A DNA stretch of 64,000 nucleotides from Spirochaetota bacterium (lineage in GTDB: Bacteria > Spirochaetota > Brachyspiria > Brachyspirales > JACRPF01): assembly GCA_016214035.1 (NCBI GenBank), contig JACRPF010000021.1, positions 62,001-126,000 on the forward strand, written 5' to 3'. Shown here in pieces: positions 25,988 through 34,960 of this stretch; the stretch's first letter is position 1; every line of letters starts with the position of its first letter. Under the pieces are notes generated by a model, which was not told the origin of the DNA, did not search any database, and saw only the letters and a list, made by a program, of their open reading frames with translations. Made by a program: the position numbers and the translations under genes.

Positions 25988-27478
25988 ATGCAATTCATCA
26001 GTTTCAGAAATTTCACCGCGGTGAGCCGCAGTACCGTGCCCGTCATGCCGATGAATGAATTCTGCACCGAAATACGAACGCTCGTATCACGCGGACTTCG
26101 CGTTGTGCTCTTTTTCGGCATGCGTGAACCCGACGGCATCACCATCTATGCAGTGCTCGCCGACGATGAACGTTCGGCGCTCTATGCTGGATCATCACGC
26201 ATCACCACTGACCTGACATCCTACCCGTCGTTAACAACTGACATCCCGTCGATACACCTCTTCGAACGTGAGCTTTGGGAAGAGACCGGCATCGTTCCGG
26301 AAGGACATCCATGGCTGAAACCGGTGCGCTTCGGCCATGGCCGTCACGACTCGACAGAGCTTCATCAGTATCCGTTCTTTCATATGGAAGGAAGTGCCGT
26401 TCACGAAGTTGCGGTAGGTCCCGTACACGCCGGCGTCATTGAGCCCGGGCATTTCCGTTTCCAGTGCACGGGGGAGACCGTTCATCATCTTGAGATACAG
26501 CTCGGCTATCAGCATCGCGGCGTGGAAGAGCTGTTCTGCACAGGCGGCAGCATCCTCGGCAAAGCGGCGCTCGCCGAGTCCATCGCGGGAGACAGCGCGC
26601 TCGCACATACGCTCAGTTATGCACAGGCGGTCGAATCGCTTTGCGGCATCGAGTCACCGATACGTGCGCAATACATACGCTCGCTCTGCCTTGAGTTGGA
26701 ACGCACGGCCATTCACATCGGAACACTTTCGGCACTCGCCAACGACGTGGGCTATCTCACCGGCAACGCATTCTTCTCCGCGCGCCGTACAAGCGTCATC
26801 AACGCGCTTCTTCTGATATGCGGCAGCCGATTCGGCCGCGGGCTCATCCGTACCGGCGGCGTGCAGTTCGACATCGACAATGCCAAAGCGAAACGCATAG
26901 TGTCCATACTCGACGGTGTACTCGACGACTGCATCATGATGGGTGAAGCGATGTTCGACTCGGCAGGAGTACGTTCACGTTTCGAGAACACCGGTGTCGT
27001 TTCGCGTGATACCGCGCATGCGATAGGCCTTGTGGGTGTTGCGGCAAAAGCATCGGGATTGAAACGCGACGTCAGAAGTTCGCATCCGTCCGGCGCATAC
27101 CGGCTCACCCCGGTACATACATTCTCACTGCCCGGCGGTGATGTATTCACACGCGCATATATCCGTTTCCTTGAGATACAGCAGTCGCTCAGGTTCGTCC
27201 GTGAAACACTGCAGCACCTGCCCGGGGGCGAGCTGTCACGGCAGCCGGAACGATGTGCCGCCGACAGTTTTGCGGTATCACTTAATGAGGGGCCGCGCGG
27301 CGAGATTGCGCATGCGATTGTCACCGGCCCCAAAGGAACTGTTGTCCGCTACAAGGTGAAAGACGCATCGTTCCACAACTGGTTCGGCCTCGCCTGTGCG
27401 CTCCGCGAGGAAGGAATATCGGACTTCCCGCTCTGCAATAAAAGCTTCGATTTATCTTACGCAGGATTTGACCTTTAG
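25988..27478 (+). CDS. Hydrogenase-4 component G-like (NuoC-NuoD fusion) lacking NiFe ligands
   Basis: 496 residues. Residues 1-140 match the 30 kDa/NuoC domain (FERELWEETGIVPEGHPW); from about 155 the 49 kDa/NuoD-hydrogenase large-subunit fold follows (VHHLEIQLGYQHRGVEELF). A NiFe hydrogenase needs two CxxC pairs. Here the first is CGIE at 219-222, keeping one Cys, and the C-terminus reads FPLCNKSFDLSYAGFDL with no DPCxxC. The protein therefore cannot bind the NiFe centre in the normal way and also lacks the typical cleaved tail. It fits the energy-converting hydrogenase-related (Ehr) group. The electron acceptor or quinone site is unknown. The ATG is two bases after the previous stop. Confidence 0.9.
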   Translation: MQFISFRNFTAVSRSTVPVMPMNEFCTEIRTLVSRGLRVVLFFGMREPDGITIYAVLADDERSALYAGSSRITTDLTSYPSLTTDIPSIHLFERELWEETGIVPEGHPWLKPVRFGHGRHDSTELHQYPFFHMEGSAVHEVAVGPVHAGVIEPGHFRFQCTGETVHHLEIQLGYQHRGVEELFCTGGSILGKAALAESIAGDSALAHTLSYAQAVESLCGIESPIRAQYIRSLCLELERTAIHIGTLSALANDVGYLTGNAFFSARRTSVINALLLICGSRFGRGLIRTGGVQFDIDNAKAKRIVSILDGVLDDCIMMGEAMFDSAGVRSRFENTGVVSRDTAHAIGLVGVAAKASGLKRDVRSSHPSGAYRLTPVHTFSLPGGDVFTRAYIRFLEIQQSLRFVRETLQHLPGGELSRQPERCAADSFAVSLNEGPRGEIAHAIVTGPKGTVVRYKVKDASFHNWFGLACALREEGISDFPLCNKSFDLSYAGFDL

Positions 27479-27487
27479 GTAAACACT

Positions 27488-28246
27488 ATGCCGAATCTTA
27501 TAAACATACGGATACGACAGGGCACACAATACGTTCCCGACGTGACCAAAGCCGCCGTCAACGAGATGTTCCGCGGCTTTCCGATTGTGGACGATACGAA
27601 ATGCGACAATTGCGATGCGTGCACGAAGGTTTGTCCGTCGAACGCTATCACCGCAAAACCGCTTGCCATCGATATGGGAAAATGCGTTTTCTGCGGCGAC
27701 TGTGTCCGCGCATGCAGTCCCGGAGCGATAACGTTCACAAACAGACATCACATCGCCGCCGACGCGCGGGAAAAGCTTGTCATCAAAAACGGGATGACGC
27801 CGGAGAATTACGAAGCCGCCGCCGTGCATGTGAGCAAAGAGATTCGAAGCGTGTTCGGCAGATCACTCAAGCTCAGGTCGGTATCCGCGGGCGGCTGTAA
27901 CGCCTGTGAAATGGAATTGAACGCATCGAACAACGTGAACTTCGACATGGGGCGTTTCGGCATCGACATAGTCGCCTCACCGCGTCACGCTGACGGCATG
28001 GTAATCACCGGGCCGGTAAGCGGGAATATGGCGTACGCACTTGAAGAAACCTACCGCGCACTTCCCACACCGAAGCTGATAATCCTCTTCGGAAGCTGCG
28101 CAATTTCGGGCGGCGTATTCGCGGATTCGAAAGCGGTCAACCGCTCGTTTATCGACAGCAACACCGCACAGCTCTACGTACCCGGATGCCCCGTACATCC
28201 GCTAACATTCATCAACGGACTCCTCAGGCTTATAGGCAGAATATAA
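27488..28246 (+). CDS. Fused dicluster ferredoxin and NuoB/HyfI-like subunit
   Basis: 252 residues. Residues ~35-85 carry two 4Fe-4S motifs, CDNCDACTKVCP and CVFCGDCVRACSP, as in HyfH. Residues ~130-250 are a NuoB-like domain with all four ligands of the proximal cluster: GGCNACEME, FGSCA and PGCP. Hyf and Hyc code these as two genes (H and I); here one polypeptide does both. It would carry electrons from a soluble donor to the interface with the G-like subunit. It is the last gene of the operon and ends 11 bases before the convergent gene; no terminator hairpin is visible. Confidence 0.92.
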   Translation: MPNLINIRIRQGTQYVPDVTKAAVNEMFRGFPIVDDTKCDNCDACTKVCPSNAITAKPLAIDMGKCVFCGDCVRACSPGAITFTNRHHIAADAREKLVIKNGMTPENYEAAAVHVSKEIRSVFGRSLKLRSVSAGGCNACEMELNASNNVNFDMGRFGIDIVASPRHADGMVITGPVSGNMAYALEETYRALPTPKLIILFGSCAISGGVFADSKAVNRSFIDSNTAQLYVPGCPVHPLTFINGLLRLIGRI

Positions 28247-28257
28247 ATCCGCAACGA

Positions 28258-29700
28258 TTATTTCGTCGGCGTTATGATGATATCGTCGATTATCGCGCGA
28301 ACCTTATTGCGTGTATGAAGCTGGAAAAGATAATTAGCGGCGCCCGCCGGCACCTTGAACTTCGCTTCAAAGCGTTTCGCCGTCCCGCCGCCGTCCTTGA
28401 TATCCACATGCACGAGATCGGCTTTATCGTCCGCGTCGGGCTGCCGCACGATACAGTGCAGATATGAGCTTTCTTCGTCGCCGGTAATCGTCTTATACAT
28501 GAATGATATTGTGTAGGAAACATCCGGCTTGAGAACCCCCGGAGCCGTCATGAAGCAGGGATTCCACTCGTTCGCGCTGCCCGTCGTGTCGATGATCAGC
28601 GACGAACCGCCCGCGATGGCGTCGGCTGTGCCGATGGTCGCGTTCCCCGCCACAAGCGTGAAGGACGGCTGTTTGCCGGATTCGAAATCCAATTTTATCG
28701 CACCACTCGCCGCCGGTACCGCTGCAACAGCTTTCGGCGCACCCTTCGCTGTGATGACGATATCGTCGACGACGGCTTTCGCCTTGAAGTGCGTGTGTAT
28801 CTGAAGCGCATAGGTAGCTGGGTCGGCAGGTGTTTTAAACGAAAGCGTCACCTTCGTATCGCCGGTCTCCTTTATGTTGAATACCCCGAGATCGAATTTC
28901 GGATCCGGCGGATCGAGCGGCCGGATGAGACAATGCACATATGAATCATTTTCAAGCGAAAGTGTTCTAACGTTGAAGGTCACGGTATATTCGGTATTGG
29001 GCTTGAGCATACCGGTTGCGGTCATGAAACACGGCGTCCATTCGTTTTCACCCGAGTACGAATCGATGAGGAGCGAGCCCTTTCCCGCGATTACGCTCTC
29101 TCCGGAAACCCGGCCATACGGTTCCACGCAGGTGAACGTCGGCTGTTTTCCCTGTTCAAAATCGATCTTTGTCACTCCAGCCGACACGGCAGGTGCGGCT
29201 GCGGGAGCGCCCTTCTCGGTGATCACGATATCGTCGATGATGGCCTTCACTTTGTAACGCGTATGTATCTGGAACGCATAGTTGGGCCGGTCGGCGGGCA
29301 CCTTGAACGTCATCGTCACTTTTTTATCGCCCGTCTCGGTGACATTGAACACGCCGATATCGAGCTTGTAATCCGGCGGATCGAGAAGCCGCACGAGACA
29401 ATGCACCATGCTGCCTTCAGGATCGAGCGACACGGCACGAACGGTGAGCGTAACGGTATATTCGGCACCGGCCTTGAGTACACCCGATGCGGTACGGAAA
29501 CACCACGTCCATTCGCTGGGCGCCTCCGTTGAATTGATCATGAGCGACCGCTTTCCCGAAACGGGACTCTTCTCGCCGATGCGCGCGTACTCGCCGTTGA
29601 TCTCAAATCCTTCCGCCTTGCCGCTCTCAAAATCAAGCGTGAGCGGCAATGCCGGTATGGCCGCCGCCATCATGATACATGCGATAATAATGTTTTTCAT
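28258..29700 (-). CDS. Secreted triple-repeat carbohydrate-binding-like protein
   Basis: 480 residues. A signal peptide (MKNIIIACIMMAAAIPA) is followed by three tandem beta-sandwich repeats of about 150 residues, starting near 20, 175 and 335. Each begins with LDFESGK or DFEQGK, includes a W-x-PCF or W-CF turn (NEWTPCFMTA), H-C-L-V/I-R-x-L/P, and ends in RAIIDDIVITEKG-like strands. The fold resembles CBM4/CBM22-like carbohydrate-binding modules, but no catalytic domain is present. The start at 29700 is set by CAGGAG upstream and the signal peptide; the frame upstream is repeat DNA. It closes the gene cluster with GH130 and GH5-like enzymes, so polysaccharide capture at the cell surface is likely. 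Confidence 0.78.
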   Translation of the reverse strand: MKNIIIACIMMAAAIPALPLTLDFESGKAEGFEINGEYARIGEKSPVSGKRSLMINSTEAPSEWTWCFRTASGVLKAGAEYTVTLTVRAVSLDPEGSMVHCLVRLLDPPDYKLDIGVFNVTETGDKKVTMTFKVPADRPNYAFQIHTRYKVKAIIDDIVITEKGAPAAAPAVSAGVTKIDFEQGKQPTFTCVEPYGRVSGESVIAGKGSLLIDSYSGENEWTPCFMTATGMLKPNTEYTVTFNVRTLSLENDSYVHCLIRPLDPPDPKFDLGVFNIKETGDTKVTLSFKTPADPATYALQIHTHFKAKAVVDDIVITAKGAPKAVAAVPAASGAIKLDFESGKQPSFTLVAGNATIGTADAIAGGSSLIIDTTGSANEWNPCFMTAPGVLKPDVSYTISFMYKTITGDEESSYLHCIVRQPDADDKADLVHVDIKDGGGTAKRFEAKFKVPAGAANYLFQLHTRNKVRAIIDDIIITPTK

Positions 29701-29821
29701 ACGATACTCCTGCCGCTGAATATTGGCACCACCTGCCGTACAGTATACCAAATCCCCGCCGCATACGCAATGGACAATAATGACTGCCGATGGACAAAAA
29801 GGAACGGCGGGAGGGCCGGAG

Positions 29822-30096
29822 GCTCGCGCGTTTAATGCTCGGGGGGAAATGTATTTCCTCGCGCCACGCACGGCTCAGCTGTCCATCCGTGGACAGATTC
29901 GCCGCATGCGCGCCATCCTGGCGCTCGATATTCCTTATTGATGATTAAGTACAATAATCTAACACGATGTTGTTACATGAAGCGTGGCGCTCGGAAACAC
30001 ATTTCCCCCCTTCGCCAATCGCGCGTTGATATATATAAATGGAGGAAGTGGTAAATTCTGGCTATTGTATGTTATGGCTCGAACGCCGCTGTGTCT
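29822..30096. repeat. Intergenic repeat R2, copy A, with inverted arms
   Basis: The 361-base gap 29701-30061 holds no gene. Arms at 29822-29869 and 29982-30025 are inverted copies with mismatches; the best core is GGGGGGAAATGT against ACATTTCCCCCC, followed inward by GCGCCACGC/GCGTGGCGC. Between them are two short hairpins, GTCCA-TCCG-TGGAC (29881-29894) and GCGCCA-TCC-TGGCGC (29910-29924). A tail GCTCGAACGCCG (30077-30088) follows in the same order and spacing as in copy B (45.4 kb). The tail overlaps the last codons of the GH130 gene. Confidence 0.7.
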
Positions 30097-31273
30097 TTTG
30101 TCTGACATTCCGTTCAATAAGATTAATTCTTTGTTTGACACATTCCTGTGTCGTCAAGCCGTCAGGCGGCGTGTTGAGCGCATAATCAAGAAGCCGCTCA
30201 ACGCTGCTGGTCGCCACATGAAGCCGTGTATCGCTTGAGGCGTAATAAATGAAAACGCTGCCGTCATCACGGGCAACCGCGCCGTTGCAGAACACCACAT
30301 TTGACACATCACCGGTGCGTTCATCTCCCATCGGAGCGATGAAATAGCCGCCAGGTGACGCTATGACGCGTGATGGATCGTTCAAATCGCAGAGAAGCAC
30401 GTAGAGCACATACCGCATGCCGGCCGCGGTATTGCGCACGCCGTGGGCGATGTGCAGCCAGCCTTTCGCCGTTTTTATCGGCGGAGCGCCGGCGCCGTTC
30501 TTAACTTCCTTTATTGTATGATACACTCGCGGATCGACGACAACCTGTTTCGATATCTCCGCCCGCTCGATGGTTTTTGAAAGACCGAATCCGATGCCGC
30601 CGCCCGAGCCTGACTGAATGAAGTCGTCCTGCGGGCGCGTATAGAACGCATACTGCCCGTCGATGAACTCAGGATGCAGCACCACATTGCGCTGCTGCGG
30701 TGATTCCGTCCTGATATCGGAAAGCCGCTCCCATGAAACAAGATCCTTCGTCCGGACGATGCCGCACTGGGCTACCGCGCTCGAGGTATCGTTTTGCGCC
30801 GCTTTGGGGTCCATTCGCTCGGTGCAGAATACACCGTAGATGTTCCCGTCCTCATGACGCGTAAGCCGCATGTCATACACGTTCACGTCGGGCTCATCAG
30901 TCAGCGGCAGCTCAACGGGTTTCGCGGCGAAATGAAAACGGTCGATGCCGCTTTCGCTCGATGCAACGGCAAAGAACGACTTACGGTCATTTCCTTCAAC
31001 ACGTGCCACCACATGGATAGCGCCGTTGTGTTCGATGGCACCGGCGTTGAACACTGCATTGATGCCGAGCCGCTCCAGAAGATGCGGATTGCGGTCGTGA
31101 TTAATATCGAAACGCCAGCTGAGCGGAACATGATCGCGGGTGAGAACCGGATTATTGTAACGTTCATAGATGCCGTTACCGTGACCCGGTACTGCTTTAT
31201 TCGGAATATCGAGGAATTGTTCCTGATCGCGGAGCATCTCGCGCGCTTTCTTTGAAAATGATTTTTTATCCAT
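30062..31273 (-). CDS. GH130 mannosylglucose phosphorylase-type enzyme
   Basis: 403 residues. It matches subfamily GH130_1 (4-O-beta-mannosyl-glucose phosphorylase) throughout: [45 protein letters not shown] with the catalytic Asp134, [25 protein letters not shown] and [10 protein letters not shown]. These enzymes use phosphate to split Man-beta-1,4-Glc into mannose-1-phosphate and glucose in the cytosol, after an epimerase acts on mannobiose. There is no signal peptide. The last ~12 residues ([11 protein letters not shown]) are coded by the tail of repeat R2 and look like an acquired end. No epimerase is in the window, so the mannan pathway is partial here. Confidence 0.9.
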   Translation of the reverse strand: MDKKSFSKKAREMLRDQEQFLDIPNKAVPGHGNGIYERYNNPVLTRDHVPLSWRFDINHDRNPHLLERLGINAVFNAGAIEHNGAIHVVARVEGNDRKSFFAVASSESGIDRFHFAAKPVELPLTDEPDVNVYDMRLTRHEDGNIYGVFCTERMDPKAAQNDTSSAVAQCGIVRTKDLVSWERLSDIRTESPQQRNVVLHPEFIDGQYAFYTRPQDDFIQSGSGGGIGFGLSKTIERAEISKQVVVDPRVYHTIKEVKNGAGAPPIKTAKGWLHIAHGVRNTAAGMRYVLYVLLCDLNDPSRVIASPGGYFIAPMGDERTGDVSNVVFCNGAVARDDGSVFIYYASSDTRLHVATSSVERLLDYALNTPPDGLTTQECVKQRINLIERNVRQKTQRRSSHNIQ

Positions 31274-31330
31274 AACGGTACGTATTCCTGTAACATTTTT
31301 AATTAGCCAAATAGATCATTTCAATAAATA

Positions 31331-31532
31331 TATTGTCGCTCTCGCAATCCATCCATGGATTGCTCGCCAAGCGGCATCCGTGCCGCCGCTCGCCTCGGGG
31401 CATCCAAGCCCCACGGCTGGCGCTCGGCATTAGCGCGGGAATCATTCATTCCCCGTTACAGTAGCGCATCCGTGCACCCGTGGATGCCATCCGTTATTCA
31501 GAATTAGGTTGCGAAAATGCCCGCGCTCAGCG
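31331..31532. repeat. Intergenic repeat R1, copy B, with extra hairpins
   Basis: It shares both ends with the copy at 15791 (TATTGTCGCTCTC and CCCGCGCT) and the terminal GCATCC/GGATGC hairpin (31466-31487). Copy A has one leading hairpin; here there are three: GCAATCCA-TCCA-TGGATTGC (31344-31363), GCGGCA-TCCG-TGCCGC (31371-31386) and GGGGC-ATCCAA-GCCCC (31397-31412), separated by GCTCGCC. It lies between the GH5-like stop and the GH130 start on the minus strand. Confidence 0.8.
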
Positions 31533-34500
31533 CTATTTCTCCGCCAACTCATACACCATATACTTCATCTTTCCGCCGCTGCCGGTCTCGGCGGTGAAGG
31601 ATATGCCGTTTGCGCCCGTCGTTGACGGCACTTCGGCGATGCGCGTTCCGTCGATATCGCAGCCGAACACCTTCAGCTTTTTTTTCACCGCAAGCGTCAC
31701 CTTTGCTTTGCCGTACGCAACGAGCACCGGCCACTCGCCCGCCGTCTCCTCGATGGTCCGCGCCTTGTTGCGGAAACGCATCTTATTGTTCTTTGCGTCG
31801 GTGAGGTGAACAAATAGAATGCGCGAACTGTCGGCAAGTTTAGAGCCGTCAACCGCAGCCGCGAAAAAGGTGCCGAAATGCTCCTCGTTCGTAACCGAGA
31901 GAACGCCCGTCTGCGCGGTCTTTCCTTCGGGAAGCACCATAGCTTCGCTTTTCGCTGTTGCCACACTGAACGTTCCTTCAGTCGCGTTGAGCATTATCTC
32001 ACCGGTCTCGCTCCGGTATCGTTTTTTATCCGCATCATACAGCGCGGCAGGGATGACACCCCCGCTGATAAGCGCAGGCAGGAGCTCGCCGTCGGGAAGT
32101 TTCGCGCCTTTCGCTTTAAGGCTTTCCTGAACCGAAACGACAGCGGCCGCGGTTTTGGGCAGCGTATTATCTTTGATGAAAGAACTGCCTATACGTACCA
32201 TAAGACCGAGCGTTGTAAAATCAGACGGGAATGATGCGTTGGGGGTAAGACCCTCGCCTTCAATATAGCTGTTATTAACGACGAACGGTATCTCGGTAGT
32301 TGCCCGCTTCACATCGCCGCGAAGAAAGAAAAGCGCCGCAATCTTCTCGGAGAGGAAGTTAATCGGGTCGATGGCGATATCGAAGCCGCCCGCAGCGCCG
32401 GCCCGGTTGGACTCCACGATGTTCTGCCGGTTGTGTGAGTACGCGAACCGGTAGATGCCGTCCCAGTCCTGGAGCGCCGCATAGGCCCCGAACACCGGAC
32501 CGCCCTCGGAACGGTAATCATTGGGAGCCACGTAGTTGAACTCCGTGAACGTAAACGGCTTACCGAGTATGCGCGTTCCGAAATTGCCGCGGGGCAGTGC
32601 CGCACGTTCGCCGATGACCGACTTATTATGAAATTTCCACGGACGCGACCACTGCTTCTCGAGGAAGGACATGTGGTCCCAGTAGCCGTGGTCGTCAACG
32701 AAATCGAGCTCTTCGCCGCGGAATTTCGCGAGCGCGATGGTGCCGATGAAATTATTGTCGGTTAAAAGCGCTTTGGTGCTCATCCCTTTCAGGTAATCGC
32801 GCATCTGACGGTAGGCGCCGATCTCGGTCTCAGTGAGAAAACGGACGATGAGTTTCGGGCGCTCCGCCTCGTCTTTGATGACGATGCCGTTCTTCGCACA
32901 CCAGCCGTCGAACAGTTTCAGCGCGATGGCCTTCACCTCCGGTGTTGTCTGCCAGGTATGATACAGATTATCCTCGTTGAGCACATTGATGCTGTACAGT
33001 GCCGGATCATCCTTCCACGCAAGACCGGTGTACGGATTTTTATGCGTCAACACGATTGCTGCGTATTTCTTCCAGTTCTCAAGCGCCGACGGAACGAGTT
33101 TCACGAGCGCCTTGTATTCGGTCATCTCCGCCGAACGGTTGCCGATCTCGGGTATCTCCCCCGCCTTGGTGCGCCGCACGGTGAAAAGATCTATTGTGAC
33201 ATAGATGCCCCGCTGTTTCATACAGTGGAAAAGATAATCGATCTTGTCAACGTTTGCGGCATTCATCGTATATGAATCCGCAGCATTCTTGTCGACGAAA
33301 TCGCCGTCGTAGTGATGAAAACGTATCGTGTTGTACCCCATGCGTACGAAAAGATCCGCAAGCGCTTCGGCCTCCGGTTTTTCAAGATAGTTCGCCGTGA
33401 AGCAGACGTTCGGTCCGAAGAATTTTATCTTCTCGCCGGGTTTGTCTTTCAGTTCGAAATGCCCGTTGCGTATGATCACATCGCCGTATTTTCCGGCCGG
33501 CGCATGCGAGATAAGCGACGACGAATCGAGCACGCTCCCCTTGGCGATGCCCGGCATTCTGCTTACCGGCTGCCACTTGGGGCTCACCGCTATATACGTG
33601 GGCGATGATGATGCCATGGGAATATTATCCATCGATGCGGTGATGCCGACAACGCCCCACACCGCTTTGCCGTTGGGAACAAGTTCGATAGATGCGATCT
33701 CCTTTCTCTCAACTTTGATCTTGGTGATATACAGCCCCACGAACGTCGATTTATTTGTCGTGGTCCACGCCACCATCGCGTTGGAATAATCATCCGGTGC
33801 CCACCAGTTGGCGACATCAACGGCATTGACGATTGCTTTCACCGTACTGCTGCCGTCCTTATATGACACCTTCACGCTGCCAATCTCGGCCTTTCCGTTC
33901 GGCGGCCACGCTATCGCATGGAGCAGATAGATATATTCATAGCTACCGCCCGTCTTAATCGACACGTCCTTGAGGAAATAACCGCGATCGGGCCCGGCGA
34001 ACAGGAGACACGACTTGCCGCTGTTCTTCGCCGGATCGATGACGTCGAACGTGAGCCCGCCGAATATCTGCCTGCCCGGCTTAAGGCCGGCAAGATCGTT
34101 CTCGCTGCCTTGGTCCGTCCAGCCGCCTTTTTTATCGCCGTCAACCTCATCCCTGAACCCCATGTTCGCGTACGGCCGTATATCAATCGTCGTGCTGTCG
34201 AATGACTCATACCCGATATTCAGTTTAATCGACGATTCTTTGATAACGCCGGCGGATGCGCTGAAATAAATCCGCACTTCGAAATTATTACCCCATTTCC
34301 GGCTGTCCTGTATCATGAGCTTCACCGCACCCTCGAAAAAGAGTTTGCCTGTAGAAAGCGGAATCACCATTTTCTTCGATTCGCCGGTAAACACTGCCGT
34401 CTCACCGAGTGTCAGCGGCATCAGCACCGGTTTGCCGTCGATTACGACTGCCTTGCCTTTAATCTCGTCCGCGGGAATGTTGATCGACAGCGCAAGCGAG

Positions 34501-34853
34501 TTCGCGCTGAACCCGGGCGACTTCATGTCCGCAACATAACTCATGCTCGTCTCTCCGGCTTTCGCGATCCGTTCGCTGAGTTTGAACGTCCCGCCGTTTT
34601 TGTGTTTGAATGTTCCCTTCAGTTCATACGATGCCGCTTCCATTTTCGGATAGCCCGCGTCGAACGTTATCGTATCCGCACTCTGGTCGACAGCCGACCA
34701 TGCATCATCGAAGAGCTGCACGCCGATGCGCATCGAATCAATCTCAATATGTCCTTCTTTCTTGATCTTCAATCCGTTGATGATCTGTGCATCGACCATG
34801 GCAATGCCTCCGGTAATGAGAATGAATACAAACAGCATGGATCGTATGTTCAT
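31533..34853 (-). CDS. Large secreted clan GH-A (GH5-like) glycoside hydrolase
   Basis: 1106 residues. Signal peptide (MNIRSMLFVFILITGGIAMVDAQ region), a long beta-rich N-terminal part (about 25-450, including a stretch DGDKKGGWTDQGSENDL typical of carbohydrate-binding beta domains in PVC enzymes), a TIM barrel (about 460-830) and a beta-rich C-terminus. In the barrel, MGYNTIRFHHYDGDF, acid/base E627 in INVLNEDNLYH and nucleophile E771 in FTFTEFNYVAP fit clan GH-A. The exact family and substrate are uncertain; mannan is suggested by GH130 next door. GGAGG seven bases before the ATG and the signal peptide favour 34853 over an upstream in-frame start. It heads the minus-strand cluster. Confidence 0.82.
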   Translation of the reverse strand: MNIRSMLFVFILITGGIAMVDAQIINGLKIKKEGHIEIDSMRIGVQLFDDAWSAVDQSADTITFDAGYPKMEAASYELKGTFKHKNGGTFKLSERIAKAGETSMSYVADMKSPGFSANSLALSINIPADEIKGKAVVIDGKPVLMPLTLGETAVFTGESKKMVIPLSTGKLFFEGAVKLMIQDSRKWGNNFEVRIYFSASAGVIKESSIKLNIGYESFDSTTIDIRPYANMGFRDEVDGDKKGGWTDQGSENDLAGLKPGRQIFGGLTFDVIDPAKNSGKSCLLFAGPDRGYFLKDVSIKTGGSYEYIYLLHAIAWPPNGKAEIGSVKVSYKDGSSTVKAIVNAVDVANWWAPDDYSNAMVAWTTTNKSTFVGLYITKIKVERKEIASIELVPNGKAVWGVVGITASMDNIPMASSSPTYIAVSPKWQPVSRMPGIAKGSVLDSSSLISHAPAGKYGDVIIRNGHFELKDKPGEKIKFFGPNVCFTANYLEKPEAEALADLFVRMGYNTIRFHHYDGDFVDKNAADSYTMNAANVDKIDYLFHCMKQRGIYVTIDLFTVRRTKAGEIPEIGNRSAEMTEYKALVKLVPSALENWKKYAAIVLTHKNPYTGLAWKDDPALYSINVLNEDNLYHTWQTTPEVKAIALKLFDGWCAKNGIVIKDEAERPKLIVRFLTETEIGAYRQMRDYLKGMSTKALLTDNNFIGTIALAKFRGEELDFVDDHGYWDHMSFLEKQWSRPWKFHNKSVIGERAALPRGNFGTRILGKPFTFTEFNYVAPNDYRSEGGPVFGAYAALQDWDGIYRFAYSHNRQNIVESNRAGAAGGFDIAIDPINFLSEKIAALFFLRGDVKRATTEIPFVVNNSYIEGEGLTPNASFPSDFTTLGLMVRIGSSFIKDNTLPKTAAAVVSVQESLKAKGAKLPDGELLPALISGGVIPAALYDADKKRYRSETGEIMLNATEGTFSVATAKSEAMVLPEGKTAQTGVLSVTNEEHFGTFFAAAVDGSKLADSSRILFVHLTDAKNNKMRFRNKARTIEETAGEWPVLVAYGKAKVTLAVKKKLKVFGCDIDGTRIAEVPSTTGANGISFTAETGSGGKMKYMVYELAEK

Positions 34854-34883
34854 ACGACGCCTCCGGATAATAGTGATGTATTC

Positions 34884-34911
34884 AGTATAGTCGCTTTTCA
34901 CGTCTCTGCAA
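34884..34911 (-). promoter_or_regulatory. Promoter for the GH5-like gene
   Basis: On the minus strand TTGCAG (34911-34906), 16 bases, TATACT (34889-34884), about 31 bases before the ATG. Confidence 0.55.
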
Positions 34912-34960
34912 CAATTTTACTCAGCGACAGTGAATGTAACTTTCGTAATACGCGTACCGA

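Noticed and set aside
25988-27478. Active group 4 NiFe hydrogenase
   Set aside because: Only one of the four NiFe-binding Cys is present (CGIE) and the C-terminal CxxC is missing.
31331-31500. CRISPR-like array
   Set aside because: The hairpin units differ in sequence and length, there are no uniform spacers, and no cas genes are present.
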